36,596 nt of DNA from Sneathiella sp. (GCF_002694385.1 NZ_NZMB01000022.1:72710-109305); one strand, 5' to 3'; positions 8,531 to 18,151 are shown, counted from the stretch's first letter. Notes: a model not told the origin generated them from the sequence alone. Program-made: numbers and translations.

Positions 8531-10006
8531 ATGACATCCTACCGCCAGCGCATCAAATACATTCATCACGGCCGGATTGTCGAGCTCGGCGCCGTTGATC
8601 CGACCATGACATTGCTCAACTATCTGCGATATGAAAAGGCGCTTACCGGCACCAAAGAGGGCTGCGCGGAGGGCGATTGCGGTGCCTGCACCGTTGTGCT
8701 CGGGGAGGCCGGGGAAGACGGCATTCGCTATCAGGCCGTCAATGCCTGCATCCAGTTCCTGCCGACTATCGATGGTAAGGAACTGATCACGGTTGAGGAT
8801 CTGAAGGATGAGGATGGCGCGCTTCATCCCGTACAGCAGGCGATGGTGGAGGCAAACGCGACGCAATGCGGCTTCTGTACGCCGGGGTTTGTTATGTCGA
8901 TCTTCGCGGATATGCATAACGGCGCGACCACCGACCGGCAGCATATTGATGACGTGCTGGCGGGCAATCTCTGTCGCTGCACCGGTTACGGCCCGATTGT
9001 CGAAGCGGCCAGAAACATCGCAGGAGCGGGGACAAAGGATCACTTCCACGAACGGGAGGGAGAGACTCTTTCTCTCCTGAAGAGGCTCGCGGCGGAAGAT
9101 ACGCTGCATTTCACCTGGCAGGGCCGGCATTATTATGCCCCGGATACAGTCGAAGAACTCGCAGATATCCTGGACCGGCACCCGGATGCAACCCTTGTCG
9201 CCGGGGCGACCGATGTCGGGCTTTGGATAACCAAACAGCACCGCACACTGCCCGTAGTTGTCTATCTTGGCAAAGTCACCGCGCTGCAGAAGATCACACA
9301 AACTGCCGAAGGGCTGCTCATCGGCGCGGGCGTCACGTATAGCGCCGCATGGCCTACCCTCAGCGATTTTCACCCCGATCTTGGGGAGTTGGTCCGGCGT
9401 ATTGCTTCTACCCAGATCCGCAATTGCGGCACCATTGGCGGGAATATTGCAAACGGTTCCCCCATCGGCGATATGCCGCCCGCCCTCATCGCCCTCAATT
9501 CCCGGCTGCGCGTGCGATCAAAGGCCGGGGTGCGGGAAATCCCGCTGGAGGAATTCTTTATCGACTACGGTAAACAGGATTTACGGGAGGGAGAGTTTGT
9601 CGAAACTGTTTTCATCCCTGTCCCTGCTGTGGGCGCGCATTTCGCCACCTACAAGATATCCAAACGCTTCGATCAGGACATCTCCGCCCTCTGCGGCGCC
9701 ATGTCGCTCTATCTGGAGAAAAGCATTGTGGCGGATATCCGCATCTGCTTCGGCGGGATGGCGGGCACGCCGAAGCGCGCGACAACCGTTGAAACCGCGC
9801 TGATCGGCAAGTCATGGGACACGGCCACTCTCGATATCGCTCTCAACCGGATGGGGGAGGATTATGCCCCCTTGAGCGACATGCGGGCGAGCCGGGAATA
9901 TCGCCTTTTGGCGGCAAAAAATCTGCTGCGCAAGTTCCTGATTGAAACGACAGACTCCGGCACCGCCACCCGCATTGTCGGCGTGAAAGGGATTGCCCAT
10001 GCGTAA
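8531..10006 (+). CDS. xdhA: xanthine dehydrogenase small subunit (2Fe-2S and FAD)
   Basis: XdhA carries the electron-transfer half of xanthine dehydrogenase, which oxidises hypoxanthine and xanthine to urate with NAD+ as acceptor. The 491-residue protein shows a ferredoxin-like domain with cluster ligands Cys45, Cys50, Cys53 and Cys73, then an alpha-helical domain with Cys113, Cys116, Cys148 and Cys150 (CGFC...CRC). The FAD domain follows with VAGATDVGLW near residue 230 and IRNCGTIGGNIANGSPIGDMPP near 300. The order is that of the R. capsulatus-type XdhA. Its stop lies inside the start of xdhB (8-base overlap), so the two subunits are probably made in equal amounts. Assignment is firm. Confidence 0.97.
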   Translation: MTSYRQRIKYIHHGRIVELGAVDPTMTLLNYLRYEKALTGTKEGCAEGDCGACTVVLGEAGEDGIRYQAVNACIQFLPTIDGKELITVEDLKDEDGALHPVQQAMVEANATQCGFCTPGFVMSIFADMHNGATTDRQHIDDVLAGNLCRCTGYGPIVEAARNIAGAGTKDHFHEREGETLSLLKRLAAEDTLHFTWQGRHYYAPDTVEELADILDRHPDATLVAGATDVGLWITKQHRTLPVVVYLGKVTALQKITQTAEGLLIGAGVTYSAAWPTLSDFHPDLGELVRRIASTQIRNCGTIGGNIANGSPIGDMPPALIALNSRLRVRSKAGVREIPLEEFFIDYGKQDLREGEFVETVFIPVPAVGAHFATYKISKRFDQDISALCGAMSLYLEKSIVADIRICFGGMAGTPKRATTVETALIGKSWDTATLDIALNRMGEDYAPLSDMRASREYRLLAAKNLLRKFLIETTDSGTATRIVGVKGIAHA

Positions 10007-12347
10007 CCCGCCGCTCAGTCAGACTGTTATTCGCGGGGCGGTTCATAGCCCCCGCCCCCATGACAGCGCCGCCCGACAGGCGGCCGGCGACGCACTTTAT
10101 ATTGACGATATCGCAGAGGCGAAAAACCTTCTGCATCTATACGTCGCCCAGAGTGAGAAGGCCCACGCCCGCATCGTCAGAATGAATCTCGATGCCGTCC
10201 GCGCCGCGCCGGGCGTGGTTACTGTGCTGACCGCCCGCGATGTGCCGGGGGAGAATGACGCCTCCCCCATTGCTGGGGATGATCCCGTCTTTGCGGAAGA
10301 TATCGTCGAATATGCGGGACAATCGCTTTTCGCCGTCGCCGCCGACAGCCTTGCGCAAGCCCGCACCGCCGCAAAGCTGGCCATCGTTGAGTATGAGGCA
10401 CTCCCCGCAATCGTCACAATTGACGAGGCGCTTGCCGCCGAAAGCTTTGTCCTGCCGAGCCGGGAAATGCGCCGCGGCAATGCCGCAAAGGCCATTCGCA
10501 AGGCGAAGCACAGGCTGAAACAGCATTTTGCAATCGGCGGGCAGGATCATTTTTATCTGGAAGGGCAGATCGCCCTCGCGCTGCCGGGGGAAGACGGCGA
10601 CATTTTTCTCCATTCCTCCACCCAGCATCCAACGGAAGTGCAGCATAATGTTGCGAAATTCCTCAACCTGCCCGATCACGCCATAACGGTGGAAGTGCGG
10701 CGTATGGGCGGCGGGTTTGGCGGCAAGGAAACGCAGGGCGCGTGGTTCGCCTGCATTGCCGCGCTCGCGACGCGGCTGACCGGCCGTCCCGCCAAGCTGC
10801 GTCTTGACCGGGATGACGATATGATCATGACCGGCAAGCGCCATGACTTCACCGTCACGGTCGAAATGGGGTTTGACGATGACGGCCGGGTAAGCGGCGC
10901 GGAATTCACTTTCGCTTCCCGCTGCGGGCGGTCCGTGGATTTATCCGCGTCCATCAACGACCGGGCAATGTTTCACGCGGACAACTGCTATTACTTTGAA
11001 AATGTCACCATCATTTCCCACCGCTGCAAGACACACACGGTGTCCAACACCGCCTTCCGGGGGTTTGGCGGGCCGCAGGGAATGCTCGCCCCTGAACGTA
11101 TGATGGATGCCATCGCCTGCTATCTTGACAAGGATCCGCTCGCGGTGCGGAAAATCAATCTCTATGGCAAGGATCGCCGCAACATTACCCCCTATCAGAT
11201 GGAGGTGAGCGACAATATCGCGCCGGAGATCATTGCCGACCTGGAAAAAAGCGCAAATTATGCAAACCGCCGCGCGGCCATTCGCGCCTTCAACCAGGGC
11301 AGCCCATATTTAAAAAAGGGGATTGCCCTGACACCCGTCAAATTTGGCATTTCCTTCACCGCGACACATATGAACCAGGCGGGAGCCCTGCTGCATATCT
11401 ATACCGATGGCAGTGTGATGATCAATCACGGCGGCACAGAGATGGGCCAAGGGCTTTACATCAAAGTGGCGCAGGTTGTTGCTGAAGTTCTCCAGATTGA
11501 TATTGAACGGGTAAAAATCACCGCGACACGAACGGATAAAGTTCCCAACACCTCTCCCACCGCTGCCTCCTCCGGCGCGGATCTGAATGGCAAGGCGGCA
11601 GAGGCGGCGGCGCTGACGCTTAAACGCCGCCTGACCGATTTTGCCGCCACGCATTATGTGGTTGATCCGTCAGAAGTTCATTTCCTGCCCAATCGCATCC
11701 GTGTCGGCAAGCGCACCATCGCTTTCCGCGATCTTGTGCAACAGGCCTATATGGCCCGTATCTCCCTCTCCGCCACCGGTTTTTACCGCACTCCGAAAAT
11801 CCATTATGATCCGCAAAGCTACAGCGGGCGGCCCTTCTATTACTTCGCCTACGGAGCGGCGGTTTCGGAAGTCATCATTGACACGTTGACGGGAGAAAAC
11901 AAAGTCATTGCCGTCGATATCCTGCATGATGCGGGACAGAGTCTGAACCCGGCCATCGACCTTGGGCAGATCGAAGGTGGATATATTCAGGGGCTCGGCT
12001 GGCTGACAACAGAGGAACTTTTTTTCGACGGCAAGGGCATCCTCAAAACTCACGCGCCGTCCACTTACAAGATCCCCGCCTGCAGCGACCGTCCCGAGCA
12101 TTTCAACATGCAGATTTTTGCACGCGGCAAAAATGCGGAGGAAACGATTTTCCGCTCCAAAGCGGTGGGGGAGCCGCCCTTCATGCTCGCCATCTCCGCC
12201 TTCAACGCCATAGCCGATGCCATATCCAGCGTTACTGATTATAAAGCATACCCCGATCTTGACGCTCCCGCGACCCCGGAACGCGTCCTGCTGGCAGTTG
12301 ACCGTTTACGCCAAAGAGCACATGCCAGCAAGGCGGGGGCGAAATGA
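9999..12347 (+). CDS. xdhB: xanthine dehydrogenase molybdenum-binding subunit
   Basis: XdhB holds the molybdopterin cofactor and the purine-binding site. The 782-residue length is normal. Visible cofactor and active-site motifs are GGGFGGKETQ near residue 237, FRGFGGPQG near 353 (including the substrate-orienting arginine), GTEMGQGLYIKVAQV, and GEPPFML with the catalytic glutamate at residue 725. The ATG at 9999 has an AAAGGGA eight bases upstream; a TTG six bases earlier is less likely. The enzyme needs a terminal sulfido ligand on Mo, which fits the xdhC and cysteine-desulfurase genes downstream. The gene overlaps xdhC by ATGA. Confidence 0.97.
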   Translation: MRNPPLSQTVIRGAVHSPRPHDSAARQAAGDALYIDDIAEAKNLLHLYVAQSEKAHARIVRMNLDAVRAAPGVVTVLTARDVPGENDASPIAGDDPVFAEDIVEYAGQSLFAVAADSLAQARTAAKLAIVEYEALPAIVTIDEALAAESFVLPSREMRRGNAAKAIRKAKHRLKQHFAIGGQDHFYLEGQIALALPGEDGDIFLHSSTQHPTEVQHNVAKFLNLPDHAITVEVRRMGGGFGGKETQGAWFACIAALATRLTGRPAKLRLDRDDDMIMTGKRHDFTVTVEMGFDDDGRVSGAEFTFASRCGRSVDLSASINDRAMFHADNCYYFENVTIISHRCKTHTVSNTAFRGFGGPQGMLAPERMMDAIACYLDKDPLAVRKINLYGKDRRNITPYQMEVSDNIAPEIIADLEKSANYANRRAAIRAFNQGSPYLKKGIALTPVKFGISFTATHMNQAGALLHIYTDGSVMINHGGTEMGQGLYIKVAQVVAEVLQIDIERVKITATRTDKVPNTSPTAASSGADLNGKAAEAAALTLKRRLTDFAATHYVVDPSEVHFLPNRIRVGKRTIAFRDLVQQAYMARISLSATGFYRTPKIHYDPQSYSGRPFYYFAYGAAVSEVIIDTLTGENKVIAVDILHDAGQSLNPAIDLGQIEGGYIQGLGWLTTEELFFDGKGILKTHAPSTYKIPACSDRPEHFNMQIFARGKNAEETIFRSKAVGEPPFMLAISAFNAIADAISSVTDYKAYPDLDAPATPERVLLAVDRLRQRAHASKAGAK

Positions 12348-13417
12348 GCAATTGGGCCGAGATCGCCGGGCGGTATGACCCCCAACAACATGGGCCTGCC
12401 GTCCTGATCACCGTTGGCACCGTTCGCGGATCAACCCCGCGCGAGACAGGCGCCACCATGCTGGTCACGCAAACCCATTGCTTTGGTACCATCGGCGGCG
12501 GCAATCTGGAGTACCGCGCCATCAGCAAGGCGCGCAAATTGCTACAAAGCCCGGATGAGACGATGCTGCTGCGCCTCCCTCTCGGGCCGGAGCTGGGGCA
12601 GTGCTGCGGCGGATATGTAGAGCTTCTGATGGATCGCCCGACTGACGATTTCCTATTTAATATTTTTAACCGGTTTAATAAAAATAATACGGAATGCGTT
12701 TTATTATCGCAATGGGACGGCCGCAAAGTCTCGCGCCGTATTATTGATGTCGCGGACAGCCTGGCACTTCTTGATGCCCCTCTGCGTCTAGCCGCAACGC
12801 GTCGTTTAATAAACACCGGAGCAGAAATTATCCGGCCCGCCGGAGATGGGGTGCCTGATACGGACGGCTTCACCCTTCTGCAGTCCCTTTCCGATGCTGA
12901 ATTTCACGTCACCCTGTTTGGCGCCGGACATGTGGGCAAGGCGCTCATCTCCGCCCTTTCTCCGCTCTCTTGTAAAATTAACTGGGTCGATCAGAGGGCA
13001 TCGGAATTTCCCGCCAGGCTCCCGCCCAACGTTACCAGATTTATCACCGACAGCCCGGAAAGTGTGATTGCGAAAAGCCCGGCGCGCGGTTACTTTCTTA
13101 TTATGACGCATAGCCATCAACTTGATCTGGAAATCTGTGAAATGCTGCTCGCATCGCGGCCGGAGGCAAACTTCATCGGACTGATCGGGTCGCAGACGAA
13201 AAGAAGCAGATTTGAAAAGCGGCTTGCCGTCAGAGGGTTCCAGGCCAATGAGATTTCCCGGATAACCTGCCCCATCGGACTGGCGGAGCTTGAAGGAAAG
13301 CGGCCTGCGGAAATTGCTCTTGGCGTTGCCGCAGATTTGTTGAGACGCCATCAGGCGGACATAAAGAATAACGCGGAAAACTGCGACGAAAGAAGGTATG
13401 GCCTGATTGGAAAATAA
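12344..13417 (+). CDS. xdhC: xanthine dehydrogenase accessory protein XdhC
   Basis: XdhC binds the molybdenum cofactor, protects it while it is sulfurated, and hands it to XdhB. The 357-residue protein has the N-terminal XdhC/CoxI domain (LITVGTVRGSTPRETGATM and FGTIGGGNLEYRAISKAR, residues about 20-65, then a CCGGYVELL segment near 85). The C-terminal Rossmann domain starts at about residue 185 with VTLFGAGHVGKAL. Between them, bases about 12649-12710 form an unusually AT-rich stretch that encodes an Asn/Phe-rich linker. The start overlaps the xdhB stop as ATGA. The protein is longer than many XdhCs because of the inter-domain segment. Assignment is firm. Confidence 0.94.
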   Translation: MSNWAEIAGRYDPQQHGPAVLITVGTVRGSTPRETGATMLVTQTHCFGTIGGGNLEYRAISKARKLLQSPDETMLLRLPLGPELGQCCGGYVELLMDRPTDDFLFNIFNRFNKNNTECVLLSQWDGRKVSRRIIDVADSLALLDAPLRLAATRRLINTGAEIIRPAGDGVPDTDGFTLLQSLSDAEFHVTLFGAGHVGKALISALSPLSCKINWVDQRASEFPARLPPNVTRFITDSPESVIAKSPARGYFLIMTHSHQLDLEICEMLLASRPEANFIGLIGSQTKRSRFEKRLAVRGFQANEISRITCPIGLAELEGKRPAEIALGVAADLLRRHQADIKNNAENCDERRYGLIGK

Positions 13418-13469
13418 GGCACGCGGGATCGGATAAGGGGGTTATATATGCGATTTCAAGGGTGGCGGA

Positions 13470-15023
13470 ATGAGTGAAACGGGGGGCGGCGCGCCCCAGC
13501 TTGAATTGAGGGGGATCACCAAGGCCTACCCGGGATGCCTTGCCAATGATCATATCGATCTGAAAATCATGCCGGGTGAAATCCATGCGCTGCTCGGCGA
13601 AAATGGGGCGGGGAAAAGTACGCTCGTCAAGATCATCTACGGCGTTCTGGCCGCCGATGAAGGGGATATCCTCTGGGAAGGAGTTCCCGTTACCATCCCT
13701 AATCCGCACGGTGCCCGCAAGATCGGCATTGGCATGGTGTTTCAGCATTTCTCGCTGTTCGAGGCTATGACGGTAAGCGAGAATATCGCCCTTGGCCTGC
13801 CCGGACGGCAAAATATGCGATCTCTCGAAAAGCAGATCATTGACGTATCGAAAAACTATGGCCTGCCGCTTGATCCGCAACGTCAGGTCCATACCCTGTC
13901 CGTCGGCGAGAAACAGCGGATCGAAATTGTCCGCTGCCTGTTGCAGAATCCGAAACTGCTGATCATGGATGAACCGACATCCGTTCTCACGCCGCAGGAA
14001 GCGGAAAAAATGTTCGAAACCCTGCGCCGCCTTGCCACCGAAGGGGTCTCGATCCTCTATATCAGCCATAAACTCGACGAGATAAGGGCGCTCTGTCACA
14101 AGGCGACAATCCTGCGCGGGGGCAAATTCATCAATGAATGTGATCCGACAAAGGAAACCGCAAAAACTCTTGCCGAGATGATGATCGGTAGCAGCCTGCG
14201 CGCGCCTGCGCATCACAAGGCCGTCAAAGGAGGTGATGTTCGCCTCAAGGTCCGGAACTTGACTGTCCCTGCGACGACGGAATTTGGCATCAGCCTTAAG
14301 GACATCAGCTTCAATGTGAAAAGCGGTGAAGTCTTTGGTATTGCCGGAGTTGCCGGAAATGGCCAGATCGAGCTGTTATCCGCGCTGAGCGGCGAAACCC
14401 GCAGCCAGGCGGCGGATGCCGTTACACTTGATGGTGAATATATCGGCTGGCTTTCGCCGAACGAACGGCGCGACCTTGGCCTTGCCTTCGTGCCCGAAGA
14501 CCGGCTGGGCCACGGGTCCGTGCCGGAAATGACGCTTTCCGAAAACGCGTTCCTAAGCGGTTACAACCGCATGAAACTGATAAGTGCAGGGTTTATCAAC
14601 AACATCTCTTCTGCCCGTTATGCGACTGATATCGTCAGAAAATTCGATGTCCGCACACCTGGCATTTTCCATACGGCCAACTCACTTTCCGGCGGCAATC
14701 TACAGAAATTCATTGTCGGACGCGAAATCCTGCAAAAACCCGACGTCATTATCGTCGCTCACCCCACATGGGGCGTCGATGCCGGTGCGGCGGCCTTCAT
14801 TCATCAGACGCTGATCGATCTTGCAGAGAAAGGCGCCGCGGTCCTTGTGATCAGTCAAGATCTCGACGAACTTTTCGCCATCAGCAACCGGATCGCCGTA
14901 ATCTCCGAGGGACGTCTGTCAGCCGCCAAGTCATTAAAGGAGATTACAGTCGAGGAAATCGGCCTCCTCATGGGCGGCACCCATGGCACGGGCGCGCCAA
15001 AGGAGGCATCTCATGTGGCTTAA
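13470..15023 (+). CDS. ABC transporter ATPase of BMP/nucleoside type (two NBDs)
   Basis: A 517-residue ATPase with two nucleotide-binding domains, of the class that drives BMP-family (NupNOPQ/YufNOPQ-like) nucleoside importers. NBD1 is intact: Walker A GENGAGKST near residue 45, signature LSVGEKQR, Walker B LLIMDEPTS. NBD2 is degenerate: the P-loop reads GIAGVAGNGQIE, the signature LSGGNLQKF is kept, and Walker B reads VIIVAHPTWGVD, so the catalytic glutamate is replaced by histidine. One active and one inactive site is common in this family. The gene lies 52 bases after xdhC and overlaps the next permease gene by 11 bases. Purine or nucleoside import is inferred from family and position. Confidence 0.92.
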   Translation: MSETGGGAPQLELRGITKAYPGCLANDHIDLKIMPGEIHALLGENGAGKSTLVKIIYGVLAADEGDILWEGVPVTIPNPHGARKIGIGMVFQHFSLFEAMTVSENIALGLPGRQNMRSLEKQIIDVSKNYGLPLDPQRQVHTLSVGEKQRIEIVRCLLQNPKLLIMDEPTSVLTPQEAEKMFETLRRLATEGVSILYISHKLDEIRALCHKATILRGGKFINECDPTKETAKTLAEMMIGSSLRAPAHHKAVKGGDVRLKVRNLTVPATTEFGISLKDISFNVKSGEVFGIAGVAGNGQIELLSALSGETRSQAADAVTLDGEYIGWLSPNERRDLGLAFVPEDRLGHGSVPEMTLSENAFLSGYNRMKLISAGFINNISSARYATDIVRKFDVRTPGIFHTANSLSGGNLQKFIVGREILQKPDVIIVAHPTWGVDAGAAAFIHQTLIDLAEKGAAVLVISQDLDELFAISNRIAVISEGRLSAAKSLKEITVEEIGLLMGGTHGTGAPKEASHVA

Positions 15024-16089
15024 GATCGAAAAGCGCCCCGAATACTCAAAGGGAATGGTATATGCAACGCCCCTGATTGCGCTGCTGCTTACCGTCCTCT
15101 CCAGCATCATTTTGTTCGAAGTGCTCGGCGTCAATCCGATGGAGGCGCTCTACCAGTTTTTTGTCGCTCCGCTTGATTCCACCTATGGCTTCTCCGAACT
15201 GTTTGTAAAGGCGACCCCGCTAATCCTCTGTGCGATCGGCTTGTCCGTCGGGTTTCGCGCCAATGTCTGGAATATCGGTGCGGAAGGACAGCTCCTCATG
15301 GGCGCGATCTTCGGCAGCAGCCTGTTTATCTATTACCCTGAAACGGAAAGCGTTTTCCTGTTGCCTGTCATGATCCTGATGGGCGCAGTCGGCGGCGCGG
15401 CCTGGGCGGCCATTCCGGCGGTATTGAAAACACGCTTCAATGCCAACGAGATTTTGACCAGCCTGATGCTGGTCTATGTGGCGGGCCTTATCCTGTCGTT
15501 TCTTATCCACGGGTCGTGGCGCGACCCGGCGGGCTTCAACTTCCCCGAATCCCAGACTTTCAGCGACAGCGCGGACATGCCGATCCTGATTGCGGGGACC
15601 CGCATGCACCTTGGCACCCTGCTCGCCCTGCTGGCTGTCCTCGGCACCTGGATCATGATGGCGAGGACGCTGATCGGGTTTCAGGTCAAGGTGATCGGCG
15701 AAGCCCCGCGCGCTGGCGGCTATGCCGGGTTCAGCCAGAAAAAAATCATCTGGTTCTCCCTGCTTTTCAGCGGCGCGCTCGCCGGAATCGCGGGCATATC
15801 GGAAGTCAGCGGCCCCATTGATCAGGTCGTGCCGGTGATTTCACCGGGCTATGGCTTTACGGCCATCATCGTTGCCTTCCTCGGGCGGCTGCATCCTGCG
15901 GGCATTTTCTTCGCCGGGCTGCTTATGGCGTTGACCTACCTCGGCGGAGAAACGGCGCAAATCAACCTCGGCCTGCCGCTCGCAGTGACCGGTGTCTTTC
16001 AGGGCATGGTACTGTTCTTCCTGCTCGCCAGCGATGTACTTATCCATTACCGGTTCCGGTGGAATTTCTCCACAAAGGCGGTGTCCTGA
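15013..16089 (+). CDS. BMP-type ABC transporter permease 1 (nucleoside/purine)
   Basis: A 358-residue polytopic membrane protein of the BPD_transp_2 family, matching NupP/YufP-like permeases. It begins with a short cytoplasmic tail and a hydrophobic helix (ATPLIALLLTVLSSIILFEVL) and carries the family segments PLILCAIGLSVGFRANVWNIGAEGQ and TRFNANEILTSLMLVYVAG. The loop GFQVKVIGEAPRAGGYAGF is the probable ATPase-coupling (EAA-like) region. I chose the ATG at 15013 because AAGGAGG sits a few bases upstream; a longer frame from 14983 lacks such a site and adds ten basic residues. It overlaps the ATPase stop by 11 bases and the next permease by TGATG. Confidence 0.92.
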   Translation: MWLKIEKRPEYSKGMVYATPLIALLLTVLSSIILFEVLGVNPMEALYQFFVAPLDSTYGFSELFVKATPLILCAIGLSVGFRANVWNIGAEGQLLMGAIFGSSLFIYYPETESVFLLPVMILMGAVGGAAWAAIPAVLKTRFNANEILTSLMLVYVAGLILSFLIHGSWRDPAGFNFPESQTFSDSADMPILIAGTRMHLGTLLALLAVLGTWIMMARTLIGFQVKVIGEAPRAGGYAGFSQKKIIWFSLLFSGALAGIAGISEVSGPIDQVVPVISPGYGFTAIIVAFLGRLHPAGIFFAGLLMALTYLGGETAQINLGLPLAVTGVFQGMVLFFLLASDVLIHYRFRWNFSTKAVS

Positions 16090-17018
16090 TGAGTGGATTT
16101 GACTGGATCGTACCCGTGTTTCTGACAGTCATTACGGCCGCAACACCGCTTGTCTTCGCCGCAATAGGCGAGCTTGTCTCGGAAAAGTCAGGCGTGCTCA
16201 ATCTTGGGGTGGAGGGAATGATGCTGGTCGGCGCGGCGACCGGTTTCATTGCCGTAACCGTGACCGGCAGCTATTTCCTGGGCGTTGCCGCCGCCGCCTT
16301 CGCCGGCGCCGCGATGGCGTTGCTTTTTGGCATCCTGACGCTCTCTCTTATGGCCAATCAGGTCGCAACGGGTCTCGCCCTGACACTTTTCGGGGTTGGC
16401 CTCAGCGCCCTGATGGGACAGGATTTTGTCGGAGTACCGGTGGACGCCCTGACCAAGCTCAACATTCCCGGCCTTTCCGACATTCCCTTCCTTGGCCCGA
16501 TCCTGTTTGCCCAGGACGCCCTGGTCTATCTTTCCATTATTATGGTCGGAGTTGTGGGCTGGTTTCTCTATAAAACCAAAGCGGGGCTTATCCTGCGGGC
16601 GGTGGGCGATTCCCATGACGCCGCCCATGCCATCGGGTATCCGGTTATCGCCATCCGATATCTTGCTGTTCTATTCGGCGGCGCCATGTCCGGTATTGGT
16701 GGCGCCTATCTATCGCTTGCCTACACTCCGATGTGGGCTGAAAATATGACAGCAGGTCGTGGCTGGATCGCCCTCGCGCTGATCGTTTTTGCCACATGGA
16801 AGCCCGGCCTGGTTCTGCTCGGCGCCTATATGTTTGGCGGCATCACCATTTTGCAACTGCACGCGCAGGCCGCCGGTCTCGACGTTCCCTCGCAATTCCT
16901 GTCGATGCTGCCATATGTGGCAACCATCGTTGTTCTTGTTCTGATATCGAAGGATCAGTCGCGCATTCGCAAACATGCCCCGGCTTGTATCGGCAGGGTG
17001 TTCCATCCGGCGGCATAA
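16089..17018 (+). CDS. BMP-type ABC transporter permease 2 (nucleoside/purine)
   Basis: A 309-residue partner permease of the NupQ/YufQ type, shorter than permease 1 as is usual. The hallmark FAAIGELVSEKSGVLNLGVEGMMLVGA lies at about residues 20-45 and TKAGLILRAVGDSHDAAHAIGYPV near 170 (coupling loop), followed by AGRGWIALALIVFATWKP. The ATG at 16089 overlaps the preceding stop as TGATG. A GTG at 16059 would be inside the upstream gene and extends the frame with residues that do not fit the family. The two permeases probably form a heterodimeric inner-membrane channel with the upstream ATPase. Confidence 0.92.
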   Translation: MSGFDWIVPVFLTVITAATPLVFAAIGELVSEKSGVLNLGVEGMMLVGAATGFIAVTVTGSYFLGVAAAAFAGAAMALLFGILTLSLMANQVATGLALTLFGVGLSALMGQDFVGVPVDALTKLNIPGLSDIPFLGPILFAQDALVYLSIIMVGVVGWFLYKTKAGLILRAVGDSHDAAHAIGYPVIAIRYLAVLFGGAMSGIGGAYLSLAYTPMWAENMTAGRGWIALALIVFATWKPGLVLLGAYMFGGITILQLHAQAAGLDVPSQFLSMLPYVATIVVLVLISKDQSRIRKHAPACIGRVFHPAA

Positions 17019-17056
17019 GGAAATATTTTACCATCAAAAAGACAAAGGAGAAAGCA

Positions 17057-18133
17057 ATGAAACTGAAACATATCTCAAGCCTGATCGGCGCGGTGGCTCT
17101 CGCGGCGGGGATGCTTGCCGGAACGGCCCACGCAGAAGACAAGGTCGGATTCGTTTATGTCGGTCCGGTCGGTGACCACGGCTGGACCTATCGTCATGAC
17201 GTCGGCCGCAAGGCAATCGAGGAAGCCTTTGACGGCAAGGTCAAAACATCCGCCGTGGAAAATGTGAAGGAAGGCCCGGACAGCGAACGGGTTATCCGCA
17301 AACTGGCGTCTGAAGGCCATAAGCTGATCTTCACAACCTCTTTCGGTTTCATGAACCCGACCCTGAAAGTGGCGAAGCAGTTTCCGGATGTAAAATTTGA
17401 ACATGCGACCGGCTATAAACGCGCGGACAATGTCAGCACATATTCCGCCCGCTTCTATGAGGGCCGTTACGTGGTTGGCAAGATTGCGGGCAAGATGACG
17501 AAGACCAATGTCATTGGCTATGTCGGTTCTGTCGCCATTCCGGAAGTGGTGCGCGGCATCAACGCCATGACCCTTGCCGCCCGCAGCGTCAATCCGAATG
17601 TGACGGTCAAGGTGGCCTGGATCAATAGCTGGTATGATCCGGGCAAGGAAGGGGACGCCGCCAAGATCCTGATTGATCAGGGCGCCGATATCATCTTGCA
17701 GCATACCGACAGCCCCGCCCCGTTGCAGGTTGCGGAAAGCCGTGGCGTCTGGGCCGTGGGACAGGCGTCAGATATGTCCAAATTCGCGCCCAAGGCTCAG
17801 TTGACGGCTATCATAGACAACTGGGACAAATATTATGTGGAACGGACCAAGGCCGTGTTGGATGGCACCTGGAAATCGCAGGACATCTGGGGCGGACTGG
17901 ATACCGGCATGGTAGAGCTGTCGCCCTATAATGAAGCAATTCCGGAAGATGTCGTCGCCCTCGCGGAAGAAGCCCGCAAGGGGATCATTGACGGCTCCAT
18001 CCATCCTTTCACCGGCCCCTTTAAAAAACAGGATGGCTCCGTTGGTGCGGCCGAAGGGGAAACTCTTGGCGATGATGTACTCCTCGGCATGGACTGGTAT
18101 GTCGAAGGCGTTGAAGGGCAGCTCCCGAAGTAA
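17057..18133 (+). CDS. BMP-family ABC transporter substrate-binding protein
   Basis: A 358-residue periplasmic binding protein of the BMP/PnrA (Med-like) family, which binds nucleosides or purines in characterised members. The N-terminal signal peptide (MKLKH, then a hydrophobic run to GTAHA) is probably cleaved after residue 26. It has no lipobox cysteine, so it is a soluble periplasmic protein rather than a lipoprotein. Family segments include DHGWTYRHDVGRKAIE, TTSFGFMNPTLKVAKQFPDVKFEHATGY and VKVAWINSWYDPGKEGDAAKILIDQGADII. The ATG at 17057 has AAAGGAG seven bases upstream. The gene follows permease 2 by 38 bases and is followed by a hairpin terminator, so it ends this transcription unit. 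The exact ligand is unknown. Confidence 0.93.
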   Translation: MKLKHISSLIGAVALAAGMLAGTAHAEDKVGFVYVGPVGDHGWTYRHDVGRKAIEEAFDGKVKTSAVENVKEGPDSERVIRKLASEGHKLIFTTSFGFMNPTLKVAKQFPDVKFEHATGYKRADNVSTYSARFYEGRYVVGKIAGKMTKTNVIGYVGSVAIPEVVRGINAMTLAARSVNPNVTVKVAWINSWYDPGKEGDAAKILIDQGADIILQHTDSPAPLQVAESRGVWAVGQASDMSKFAPKAQLTAIIDNWDKYYVERTKAVLDGTWKSQDIWGGLDTGMVELSPYNEAIPEDVVALAEEARKGIIDGSIHPFTGPFKKQDGSVGAAEGETLGDDVLLGMDWYVEGVEGQLPK

Positions 18134-18151
18134 GCTGCCACGATCACTTAT

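Noticed and set aside
8402-9373. 323-codon minus-strand frame antisense to xdhA
   Set aside because: It covers the 2Fe-2S domain of xdhA, whose eight cysteine ligands are all intact. The antisense product looks like codon shadow.
13230-14216. 328-codon minus-strand frame antisense to the BMP-type ATPase gene
   Set aside because: The plus-strand protein has intact Walker A, signature and Walker B motifs; the antisense frame has none of its own.
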